Source: Clostridia bacterium (GTDB lineage Bacteria; Bacillota; Clostridia; Christensenellales; Aristaeellaceae). Taken from it: 48,846 bases of DNA. Each line of letters opens with the position of its first letter. The first letter of the stretch is position 1. Below, piece after piece: positions 42,366-48,846 of this stretch. Under the pieces are notes generated by a model that did not search any database, was not told where the DNA came from, and saw only the letters and a list, made by a program, of their open reading frames with translations. The stretch lies in contig JAFSCW010000054.1 in NCBI GenBank assembly GCA_017436605.1, positions 1 through 48,846 of the forward strand. The letters run 5' to 3'. The translations under genes and the position numbers were made by a program.

Positions 42366-42821
42366 ATGGCGCAGCTGGCGTTTTCTGGCTCGTTTGACCA
42401 TTCTCTGGATGGAAAAGGCCGTGTGATTATCCCGGCTTCTTTTCGCGAAGCGCTTGGTGAAGACTTCACCATCACCATCAACGCCAACAAGACCGCCATT
42501 GCGATTTATCCCAAAGCGATGTGGGATCAGCAGCTGGAGCGGCTGGGCAGGATCAATCCCATGGATAAGGTCGGCATGCAGTATCAGCGCTATCTGATGA
42601 GCGTTTCCTTCTCCGGCAACAGCATGGACGCGCAGGGCCGCGTGCTTGTTCCGGCGAAGCTGCGCGCCAAGCTCGGGCTGACGCGCGATATCGTCTTTGT
42701 CGGCCTGAACCGCTATATCGAGATCTGGGATTCCGAGGTTTATGCGCAGATGGAAGCGCAGACCGAGGACGAATTCGAAGGCATCGCGGATTACGTCTAT
42801 CAGACATATCCGGAAGCATAA
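42366..42821 (+). CDS. mraZ: Transcriptional regulator/division protein MraZ
   Basis: A DNA-binding AbrB-like protein that regulates the division and cell-wall cluster. It has 151 residues with two MraZ modules, each with the DxxGR signature: SLDGKGRVIIPASFRE (14-29) and MDAQGRVLVPAKLRAK (about 90-105). The ATG at 42366 follows AAGGAGGGG; a GTG at 42327 in frame lies within the operator repeats and is not used. It is first in the dcw cluster, and the gene normally following it (rsmH) is absent here. Confidence 0.96.
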   Translation: MAQLAFSGSFDHSLDGKGRVIIPASFREALGEDFTITINANKTAIAIYPKAMWDQQLERLGRINPMDKVGMQYQRYLMSVSFSGNSMDAQGRVLVPAKLRAKLGLTRDIVFVGLNRYIEIWDSEVYAQMEAQTEDEFEGIADYVYQTYPEA

Positions 42822-42940
42822 AGCCGGGGCGCCGGCGCCGCACAGGCGGCATACGCAGTGCGTGAAACGCATACAACCATAACAGAAGAGCTGGTTCGCT
42901 GAGGGGACGGTTCTTGACGGAAAGGAAGGTGAATACACTG
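42822..42940 (+). other. mraZ-ftsL junction where rsmH is normally found
   Basis: Only 119 bases separate mraZ from the FtsL-like gene. They include the palindrome GGCGCCGGCGCC (42828-42839) and GAGGGGACGGTTCTT (42901-42915), a string I associate with dispersed intergenic repeats in Clostridia (memory only). No coding sequence or rsmH remnant can be seen. Confidence 0.7.
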
Positions 42941-43609
42941 ATGGCAGGCGCAAAGGCAGCGCGGAGCACGCGCGGAAGGTACACCGCGGCGGGCTATAGC
43001 AGCGCGCGCGATCGTCAGATGTATATCGCCGACGTTCCGGCAGGATCTGCGCAGGATGCGCTGCGCGATCTGAATCGTCCGGGCTACCGCAGCGACCGCC
43101 CGTGGCACGAGACGCCTGCGCCCGCCTTTGAGGCGCAGGCGGCCGTCGCCGCGCCCGCGCCGCGCATCGCGCCCAGAAGGCGCGCAAGGAAGCAGTCGTT
43201 CATCGAATGGCTGGGGGAATGTGCGCGCAGGGAAAAGAAGGACGTCGTGCTGTGCGTCGTGCTCCTTTCCGTGATTCTGATGATGGGCGCCGTATGGGGC
43301 CGCAGCATGATCGCCGGGGTCGAGATCCAGCGGAGCATCGACGCATACCGGTCGCAGACGATCGCCTTTGAGCGCGAGAATGAGCGCCTTTCGCAGCAGC
43401 TGGAAATGGCCAAGAGCGGCGAGCGCATCCGCAACCTCGCCCAAAATGAGCTGAACATGCTCCGCCCGGAGCGCGCTCAGCATGAAACCATCTACATTCA
43501 GCCGCCGGCTGAAAGCGAAGAAACGAAGCTACAGCAAAACGAGGAGCCCAGAATGGAAATGCTGGACATTCTGCTGGGCTTGCTCAACGTGTTTCATATT
43601 GGAGAGTGA
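42941..43609 (+). CDS. ftsL: FtsL/DivIC-family cell division protein
   Basis: Bitopic protein of the divisome that links FtsB/DivIC and the septal PBP. It has 222 residues with a long, basic, Ala/Arg/Pro-rich cytoplasmic N-terminus (1-100), one membrane helix (about 101-120, VVLCVVLLSVILMMGAVWG) and an extracytoplasmic coiled coil (about 125-180, with SIDAYRSQTIAFERENERL). The usual C-terminal motif with Arg/Asn/Leu (RIRNLAQNELNMLRPE) is present. The ATG at 42941 follows AAGGAAGG at eleven bases; GTG at 42929 and TTG at 42914 are in-frame alternatives. Identification rests on topology and on the position between mraZ and pbpB. Confidence 0.85.
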   Translation: MAGAKAARSTRGRYTAAGYSSARDRQMYIADVPAGSAQDALRDLNRPGYRSDRPWHETPAPAFEAQAAVAAPAPRIAPRRRARKQSFIEWLGECARREKKDVVLCVVLLSVILMMGAVWGRSMIAGVEIQRSIDAYRSQTIAFERENERLSQQLEMAKSGERIRNLAQNELNMLRPERAQHETIYIQPPAESEETKLQQNEEPRMEMLDILLGLLNVFHIGE

Positions 43610-43615
43610 GAGGGC

Positions 43616-45739
43616 TTGCGTTCATCGGGAGCCACCGTACGAAAGCGGCTGGTCTTGCTGATGAGCGTATTCTTTCTCCTTTTTCTTTGTGTGGCAGTCC
43701 GCCTTGTGCAGCTGCAGGTCTTCCGCGCGGAGGAGCTGACGGCATACGGCACGCGTCAATGGACGCGCAGCGGCATCGTTTCCGCCAGACGAGGCGATAT
43801 CACCGACACAAACGGAAAGCTGCTGGCGCAGTCCATCACCAGCTTCATCCTCAGCGCGAGAGCGCGGGACGTCGCTGATCCTGAGGGCCTTGCGCAGGTG
43901 CTGGAACAGGAACTGGGCATCGACAGGGAATCGACGCTCAGGAAGCTGAAAAACACCCGGGCAGCTTCCATTACGCTGGCGCGCCAAGTCTCCCGCGAGG
44001 ACGCGGACAGACTGCGCGCCGTTTACGCGGACAAAAATCACCCCGACAGCGCAAAGCTTGCCGGCCTTGCATTTGACGAAGACGTCAGCAGGTGGTATCC
44101 TATGGGAGAAAGCCTTGCGCAGGTGCTGGGGCTTTGCAATGTGGACGGCGTCGGCCAGAGTGGGCTGGAGCTCAGATATGAGAAAGCGCTTGCGGGCGAA
44201 CCGGGAAAAATCGTCGCCGAGGTCGACGCGAGGGCGAGAACGCTGCCCGACGGCGTGACGCTCTATGTCCCCGCGAAGGAGGGCCACACGCTGCGCCTGA
44301 CCATCGACAGGGAGGTGCAGGCGGCCGTCGAGCGCGCCGTGCGCGAATGTGCCCGGGTCAACGAGGCGCGTCACGTTCAGGCCATTGTCATGGACGTGAA
44401 TACGGGCGCCGTGCTGGCCATGGCGATGTATCCAACCTACGATCCTGCAGATCCGCCGCGGGAGGATATCGACAAACTCAACGAGCTGATGCGCGTGACC
44501 GTCATCAGCGATGTATATGAGCCGGGGTCGACGTTTAAAATGCTGACAGCGGCAGCGGCCATCGACAGCGGCGCGACGACGCCGGACGAGGGGTTCTTCT
44601 GCTCCGGCCGCATTACGATAAACGGCAGCACGGTGCGCTGCTGGGGCGCGCCGCATGGCGCGCAGAAAATGTCCGAAGCGCTCGAGAATTCCTGCAACCC
44701 GGTCTTCACGCAGCTGGCGCTGAGGCTCGGGAGCGATACGCTCTATCGCTATCTGCATGCATTTGGCCTGGGAAAACGCACGGACATCGACTTGCAGGGC
44801 GAGGCGTCGGGCATACTGATCAGCGAAAGCCGCGTCAAGGACGTGGATCTCGCGCGGATCGGTTTTGGCCAGAGCGTCGCGGTGACGCCGATTCAGATGA
44901 TCACAGCGGCCTGTGCCGTGGTCAACGGCGGCCGGCTGATGCAGCCGCGTCTGGTGGAGGCCATCCTCGACGGGGAGGGCAAGGCAGTCGAAGTTTTCGA
45001 TCCGAAGGTGGTTTCGAATCCTATCAGCGCCGGGACGAGCGCCGTTATGCGCCGGCTGCTTGGCGGCGTGGTGGAGGACGGCGGCGGAAAGAACGCGCAG
45101 GTCGAGGGCTGGTCCGTCGGCGGAAAGACGGGAACGGCGCAGATCTACAAAGACGGCAGAATCGAAAGAGATCTGCATATCGGTTCCTTCGTGGGCTTTG
45201 CGCCGGTGGAGAATCCTGAAGTGGCGGTGCTGGTGATCGTCGACGAGGCGCAGATCCGGCCCGATTATGGCGGAACGACCGCCGCGCCCTTTGCCGCGCA
45301 GATTTTCAGGGAAATTCTGCCGCTGCTGGGCGTGAAGAAAACGGACGGCAGCGCGCAGCGCGCGCAGGTCGTCATGCCGGATGTCACCGGCATGAACGTC
45401 GCAGACGCCCGGGCCATCCTGCGGGAGAAGGGCATTGACAGCGTGACGGACGGCGCGCAGGACGCTGTGACGGGGCAGCTGCCCCCGGCGGGCACGAAGG
45501 TGACCGAGGGATTCTGCGCGATGCTCTATGTCACGGGAGAAACCGCGCCGACGGCGCAGGAATATACGAAGGTGCCCGATGTGCTGGGGCTGCCCGTTCG
45601 CGAGGGCGCGCAGCGCATGCGGGAAGCCGGCCTTCAGTTTCAGGCTGAGGGAAATGGAATTGCGATCAAACAGAGCCCGGCAGCGGGAACGTACGCTGCG
45701 GCGGGAGATACAGTCACGGTCGAATACCGGGTGCCGTGA
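43616..45739 (+). CDS. Class B penicillin-binding protein with two PASTA domains (PBP2x/SpoVD type)
   Basis: Septal peptidoglycan transpeptidase, 707 residues. It has a short cytoplasmic N-terminus and one membrane helix (about 12-30), a PBP dimer domain with RRGDITDTNGKLLAQS, then the transpeptidase domain with Ser305-TF-Lys308 (EPGSTFK), Ser359-Cys-Asn361 and Lys504-Thr-Gly (GGKTGTAQ). Two C-terminal PASTA modules (about 583-640 and 647-705) are like those of SpoVD or PBP2x and may bind cell-wall fragments or beta-lactam-like ligands. The start is a TTG at 43616 spaced behind GGAGAG; the next ATG lies inside the membrane helix. Division FtsI/PbpB or sporulation SpoVD role cannot be separated by eye. 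Confidence 0.94.
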   Translation: MRSSGATVRKRLVLLMSVFFLLFLCVAVRLVQLQVFRAEELTAYGTRQWTRSGIVSARRGDITDTNGKLLAQSITSFILSARARDVADPEGLAQVLEQELGIDRESTLRKLKNTRAASITLARQVSREDADRLRAVYADKNHPDSAKLAGLAFDEDVSRWYPMGESLAQVLGLCNVDGVGQSGLELRYEKALAGEPGKIVAEVDARARTLPDGVTLYVPAKEGHTLRLTIDREVQAAVERAVRECARVNEARHVQAIVMDVNTGAVLAMAMYPTYDPADPPREDIDKLNELMRVTVISDVYEPGSTFKMLTAAAAIDSGATTPDEGFFCSGRITINGSTVRCWGAPHGAQKMSEALENSCNPVFTQLALRLGSDTLYRYLHAFGLGKRTDIDLQGEASGILISESRVKDVDLARIGFGQSVAVTPIQMITAACAVVNGGRLMQPRLVEAILDGEGKAVEVFDPKVVSNPISAGTSAVMRRLLGGVVEDGGGKNAQVEGWSVGGKTGTAQIYKDGRIERDLHIGSFVGFAPVENPEVAVLVIVDEAQIRPDYGGTTAAPFAAQIFREILPLLGVKKTDGSAQRAQVVMPDVTGMNVADARAILREKGIDSVTDGAQDAVTGQLPPAGTKVTEGFCAMLYVTGETAPTAQEYTKVPDVLGLPVREGAQRMREAGLQFQAEGNGIAIKQSPAAGTYAAAGDTVTVEYRVP

Positions 45740-45764
45740 ATACGCAAGCAATGGAGGAATGACG

Positions 45765-47228
45765 ATGAATCTGACACAATTGACAAAGGATATGCCGGAG
45801 CTGATCCGCGTGACCAAGGGGGCGGATACGGAAATCAGGGTGCTGACGGCGGATTCCCGCGCAAAGTGCGACGCCGGTCTGTTCTTCTGCATCCGCGGCG
45901 GCACGGTCGACGCGCACCGATTTGCGCCGCAGGCGATCGCTAACGGCTGCTGTGCGCTGGTGGTCGAATACGAGCTGGATATCGACTGCCCGCAGGTGGT
46001 CGTCACCGACGTGCGCGCTGCGATGACCCGCATCGCCAGCGCGTTCAACGGGCATCCGGAGCGCAGGATGAAGCTGATCGGCATCACCGGCACCAAGGGC
46101 AAGACCACCACGACCTTCCTGCTCAAGAGCATTTTCGAGGCGGCGGGTCTTCGCTGCGGCATCATCGGCACCACCGGCTGCATCGCCGGCAGCACCAAGC
46201 TGCCCAGCCGCCTGACCACGCCGGATCCGATCGAAATGTTTGAGATCCTGCGCATCATGGCGGACGCCGGCGTGGAGGTCGTGTGCATGGAGGTTTCCGC
46301 GCATGCGCTGTATCTGCGCAAGCTCGTGGGCGTGACGTTCGAGGCGGCGGCGTATACGAATCTGTCTCAGGATCACCTCGATTTCTTCGGCACGATGGAG
46401 AAGTATTTCGAGGCGAAGCGCCTGCTCTTTACCGACGACATGGTTCGCAATGCGACGGTGAATGTCGATGAGGAGACGGCGGAAAAGGTCTGCGCCGGCG
46501 TCACCTGCCCGCTGCTGACCTATGGCATCAGCAACCCGGCGGATCTGTTTGCGCGCGATATCGAAATCACCGAGAGCGGCGTATCCTTTACCATCAGCCT
46601 GCGCAACCTGCACGCCGAGCGGATTCATCTGCTGCTGACCGGCATGTTCAACGTCTATAACGCGCTGGTTGCCGCCAGCTGCGCGCTGATCGTGGGCGTC
46701 GGTCTTGCGGATATCAAGAAGGGCCTGGAGGCGGTCGTGTCCGTCCCGGGCCGGGTGGAGATGCTCGATACGGCGACGCCGTACCGCATGATTCTGGACT
46801 ATTCCCATTCGCCGGATGCGCTGGAGAATATCCTGCAGACGGTTCGTGAATTCTGCCGCGGACGCATTATTCTGGTCTTCGGCTGCGGCGGCGACCGCGA
46901 CAAGGGCAAGCGCCCGATGATGGGCGAGATCGCCGGCAGGCTCGCGGATTATTCGATCCTCACCAGCGACAATCCGCGCTTTGAGGACCCGATGGAGATT
47001 CTTGCGGCGATTGAAAAGGGCATTGAGCCGACCGGCGCGCGCTATGAGATCATCGAAAACCGCCGCGATGCGATCCGTCAGTCGATGGAGATGGCCGTCG
47101 GCGGCGATATCATCGTTCTGGCCGGCAAGGGCCACGAGACGTATCAGGACATCTGCGGCGTCAAGCATCCGTTTGACGAGAAGGAAATCGTCTGCGAGCT
47201 GCTCGATGAAATGAAAAAGAATAACTAA
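45765..47228 (+). CDS. murE: UDP-N-acetylmuramoyl-tripeptide synthetase MurE (meso-DAP type)
   Basis: Cytosolic ATP-dependent ligase adding the third amino acid to UDP-MurNAc-dipeptide. It has 487 residues with an N-terminal UDP-binding domain (VLTADSRAKCDAG), the ATP loop GTKGKTTT (about 109-116), the STKLPSRLTTPDPIE segment, a central domain with DHLDFFGTMEKYFEAK (metal/substrate, including the carbamoylated Lys region) and a C-terminal domain with TSDNPRFEDP. The DNPR motif indicates meso-diaminopimelate rather than lysine. The ATG at 45765 fits GGAGG at 45753-45757; an ATG at 45759 lies too close. It directly precedes mraY, with no murF. Confidence 0.96.
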   Translation: MNLTQLTKDMPELIRVTKGADTEIRVLTADSRAKCDAGLFFCIRGGTVDAHRFAPQAIANGCCALVVEYELDIDCPQVVVTDVRAAMTRIASAFNGHPERRMKLIGITGTKGKTTTTFLLKSIFEAAGLRCGIIGTTGCIAGSTKLPSRLTTPDPIEMFEILRIMADAGVEVVCMEVSAHALYLRKLVGVTFEAAAYTNLSQDHLDFFGTMEKYFEAKRLLFTDDMVRNATVNVDEETAEKVCAGVTCPLLTYGISNPADLFARDIEITESGVSFTISLRNLHAERIHLLLTGMFNVYNALVAASCALIVGVGLADIKKGLEAVVSVPGRVEMLDTATPYRMILDYSHSPDALENILQTVREFCRGRIILVFGCGGDRDKGKRPMMGEIAGRLADYSILTSDNPRFEDPMEILAAIEKGIEPTGARYEIIENRRDAIRQSMEMAVGGDIIVLAGKGHETYQDICGVKHPFDEKEIVCELLDEMKKNN

Positions 47229-47269
47229 GCTGCGGCTCTGCGCTGCGGCAGGGATTCGGAGGAATGACC

Positions 47270-48241
47270 ATGCAAAGGATGATGTTTTCTGCGGTACTGG
47301 CGTATGTGATCGCCGTCGTGCTGGGCAAGCTGCTGCTCCCCGTGCTCTATAAGCTCAAGTTCGGCCAGAACATTTACGAGCTTGCGCCCGAGGCGCATAA
47401 GAAAAAACAGGGCACGCCGATCATGGGCGGTCTGGTTTTCGCCGGCGCGATGATTGCGACCGTGCTCGTGATGAACGATTACAGCGGCCCGCTGACGCAG
47501 AATATGGCGTTTGCGATGATCCTGATGGCGCTTGGCAACATGGGCATCGGTTTTGCGGACGATATGACTAAAATACGCGGGGGCAAGAACAAGGGCCTGA
47601 CCGCCAAGCAGAAGATGGCCTTTCAGGCCGTGCTTGCGCTGGCGTTTTCCGCCTATTGCTATTTCCATCCGCAGATTGGTTCCGCGATTGAAATTCCTTT
47701 CCTGCGCGCCGAGCTGAATATGGGTATTCTCTATATCCCGCTGATGATGTTCGTCATCGTCGGCACGACCAACAGCGCCAACCTGCTCGACGGTCTGGAC
47801 GGCCTGTGCTCGAGCGTGTCGCTGGTCGCCTTTGCGGCGCTTTCTGTGATCGCGGGCGCGCTGTCCCTGGGCTCTCTGGGCGTGGGCTGCGCGGCGATGT
47901 GCGGCGCGCTGATGGGCTTCCTCTTCTATAATGTGTATCCGGCCAAGATGTTCATGGGCGATACGGGCTCGATGTTCATCGGCGGCGCGATCGTCTCCGC
48001 GGCGATGCTCATGCGTCAGCCGCTGATTCTGGTGCTCATTGCGTTCTGGATGCTCATGAGCAGCCTGTCGGTCATGATTCAGGTGACCTATTTTAAGAAG
48101 ACGGGCGGAAAGCGCATCTTCAGAATGTCGCCGATCCATCATCATTTTGAGCTGGGCGGCATGAGCGAGACGCGCATTGTGGCGATGTACATGATGACGA
48201 CGGCCGTACTCTGTCTGATTACGCTGCTGGGCGTGCTCTAA
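47270..48241 (+). CDS. mraY: Phospho-N-acetylmuramoyl-pentapeptide-transferase
   Basis: Integral membrane enzyme that transfers phospho-MurNAc-pentapeptide to undecaprenyl phosphate to form lipid I. It has 323 residues and about ten membrane segments. Family signatures are HKKKQGTPIMGG (prenyl/substrate loop), GFADDMTK with the DD pair, NLLDGLDGL, the Mg2+-site MFMGDTGS, and the uridine-site IHHHFELGG. The ATG at 47270 is placed seven bases after GGAGG (47258-47262); the ATG at 47264 is too close. Both murE and mraY have the same GGAGGAATGAC(C/G)ATG start layout. Confidence 0.96.
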   Translation: MQRMMFSAVLAYVIAVVLGKLLLPVLYKLKFGQNIYELAPEAHKKKQGTPIMGGLVFAGAMIATVLVMNDYSGPLTQNMAFAMILMALGNMGIGFADDMTKIRGGKNKGLTAKQKMAFQAVLALAFSAYCYFHPQIGSAIEIPFLRAELNMGILYIPLMMFVIVGTTNSANLLDGLDGLCSSVSLVAFAALSVIAGALSLGSLGVGCAAMCGALMGFLFYNVYPAKMFMGDTGSMFIGGAIVSAAMLMRQPLILVLIAFWMLMSSLSVMIQVTYFKKTGGKRIFRMSPIHHHFELGGMSETRIVAMYMMTTAVLCLITLLGVL

Positions 48242-48271
48242 CAGGGAGACGGGACAACTGGAGGCAATTTC

Positions 48272-48846
48272 ATGGACGTAAGGAATAAGCGCGTGATCGT
48301 ATGCGGCATGGCCCGCAGCGGCGTCGCGGCGGCTGCGCTGCTTGCGCGCCTGGGCGCGAGGGTGACCATCAGCGACCTGAAGGCCGAGAAGGACTTTGGC
48401 GACGCGCTCGAGGAGCTGCGCGCGCTGGGATGCCGTTTTGCGCTGGGCGAGGCGCCGGACGCCTATCTGGACGATCAGGATATCCTGGTCATGAGCCCGG
48501 GCATTCCGTATGCGAAGCCGTTTATTCAGCTTGCGCTTTCAAAGGGCGTCGAGGTCATCGGAGAGCTGGAGCTCGGCGCGCGCCTGAGCCGGGGCGGCCT
48601 GACCGCCATCACCGGCACCAACGGCAAGACCACGACGACCACGCTGGTCGGCGAGATTTTCCGCGCGGCGGGCCGCAGGACGCATGTGGTGGGCAACATC
48701 GGCTATCCGATCACCGCGACGGCGGGAACCTCCGAGGAGACGGATATGACCGTCGCCGAGGTCAGCTCCTATCAGTGCGAATCCATTTCGCAGTTCCATC
48801 CCCATGTCGGCGCCGTGCTCAACATCACCGAGGATCACCTCGCGCG
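48272..48846 (+). CDS. murD: UDP-N-acetylmuramoylalanine--D-glutamate ligase MurD, N-terminal part
   Basis: Adds D-glutamate to UDP-MurNAc-L-Ala in the cytosol. The first 191 residues are present and the gene runs off the window. The N-terminal domain has the NAD-like loop VIVCGMARSGVAA, then LVMSPGIP, followed by the ATP loop GTNGKTTT (about 115-122), GNIGYP and AEVSSYQ, all typical of MurD rather than MurC, MurE or MurF. The last visible residues are NITEDHLA, equivalent to the conserved DHLD segment. GGAGG precedes the ATG at 48272, 30 bases after mraY. Confidence 0.95.
   Translation, partial: MDVRNKRVIVCGMARSGVAAAALLARLGARVTISDLKAEKDFGDALEELRALGCRFALGEAPDAYLDDQDILVMSPGIPYAKPFIQLALSKGVEVIGELELGARLSRGGLTAITGTNGKTTTTTLVGEIFRAAGRRTHVVGNIGYPITATAGTSEETDMTVAEVSSYQCESISQFHPHVGAVLNITEDHLA

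Noticed and set aside
43622..46321. Minus-strand open frame of 899 codons opposite the PBP and murE genes
   Set aside because: It spans two convincing plus-strand genes and lacks a RBS and protein-like composition.

Overview
The window is GC-rich (roughly 60% by eye) and reads as a chromosomal segment of a Gram-positive anaerobe of the Clostridia. The evidence is lipoboxes and LCP and class B PBP proteins with PASTA domains, a trigger factor-clpP-clpX-lon-engB block, an ATP-type PEP carboxykinase, HypA/HypB nickel chaperones and a meso-DAP type MurE (DNPR motif). The signal-peptide style and gene mix would suit Christensenellales or a relative; that placement is inference. No rRNA, tRNA, CRISPR array, transposase or prophage was seen.

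Layout. 1-2.9 kb: the 3' end of pckA, then a small operon of a truncated HypA, a cysteine-rich ferredoxin-like protein and HypB, preceded by a good promoter and a three-half-site operator. 2.9-7.7 kb: single-gene units for mannonate dehydratase, a nitroreductase-like protein, an LCP protein, a decayed MATE transporter and a dicarboxylate/amino-acid symporter. 7.7-14.8 kb: a starch/maltodextrin locus (LacI-type regulator, binding protein, two permeases, secreted GH13 amylase) followed by a DMT/EamA transporter. 15-20.4 kb: an exporter operon with one ATPase, one FtsX-type permease and two different HlyD/MacA-like adaptors, one carrying an in-frame 36-bp tandem repeat. 20.5-22.6 kb: a SpoU-type RNA methyltransferase and threonine ammonia-lyase. 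22.6-24.5 kb (minus strand): a 612-aa membrane protein that I read as a degenerate relative of the glycosyltransferase part of cyclic beta-1,2-glucan synthase.

24.7-31.4 kb: the proteostasis block tig, clpP, clpX, lon and engB. 31.4-32.5 kb: a lower-GC islet with an intergenic repeat element and two divergent XRE regulators around a perfect palindrome. 32.5-40.7 kb: a D,D-carboxypeptidase diverging from a two-component system that is followed by two GerMN lipoproteins and holA, then a convergent CAP-domain protein. 40.8-42 kb: a zinc-ribbon/acidic-tail protein and a metallophosphoesterase. 42.2 kb to the end: a division and cell-wall (dcw) cluster, mraZ-ftsL-pbpB-murE-mraY-murD, from which rsmH and murF are missing at their usual places.

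The most unusual items are the HypA/Fe-S/HypB operon with a HypA lacking its zinc domain, the glucan-synthase-like pseudoenzyme candidate, the two-adaptor exporter with a Met/Asp/Pro-rich repeat, the two-component/GerMN lipoprotein operon resembling actinobacterial MtrAB-LpqB, and the intergenic repeat/XRE islet. All were judged by eye without database searches.
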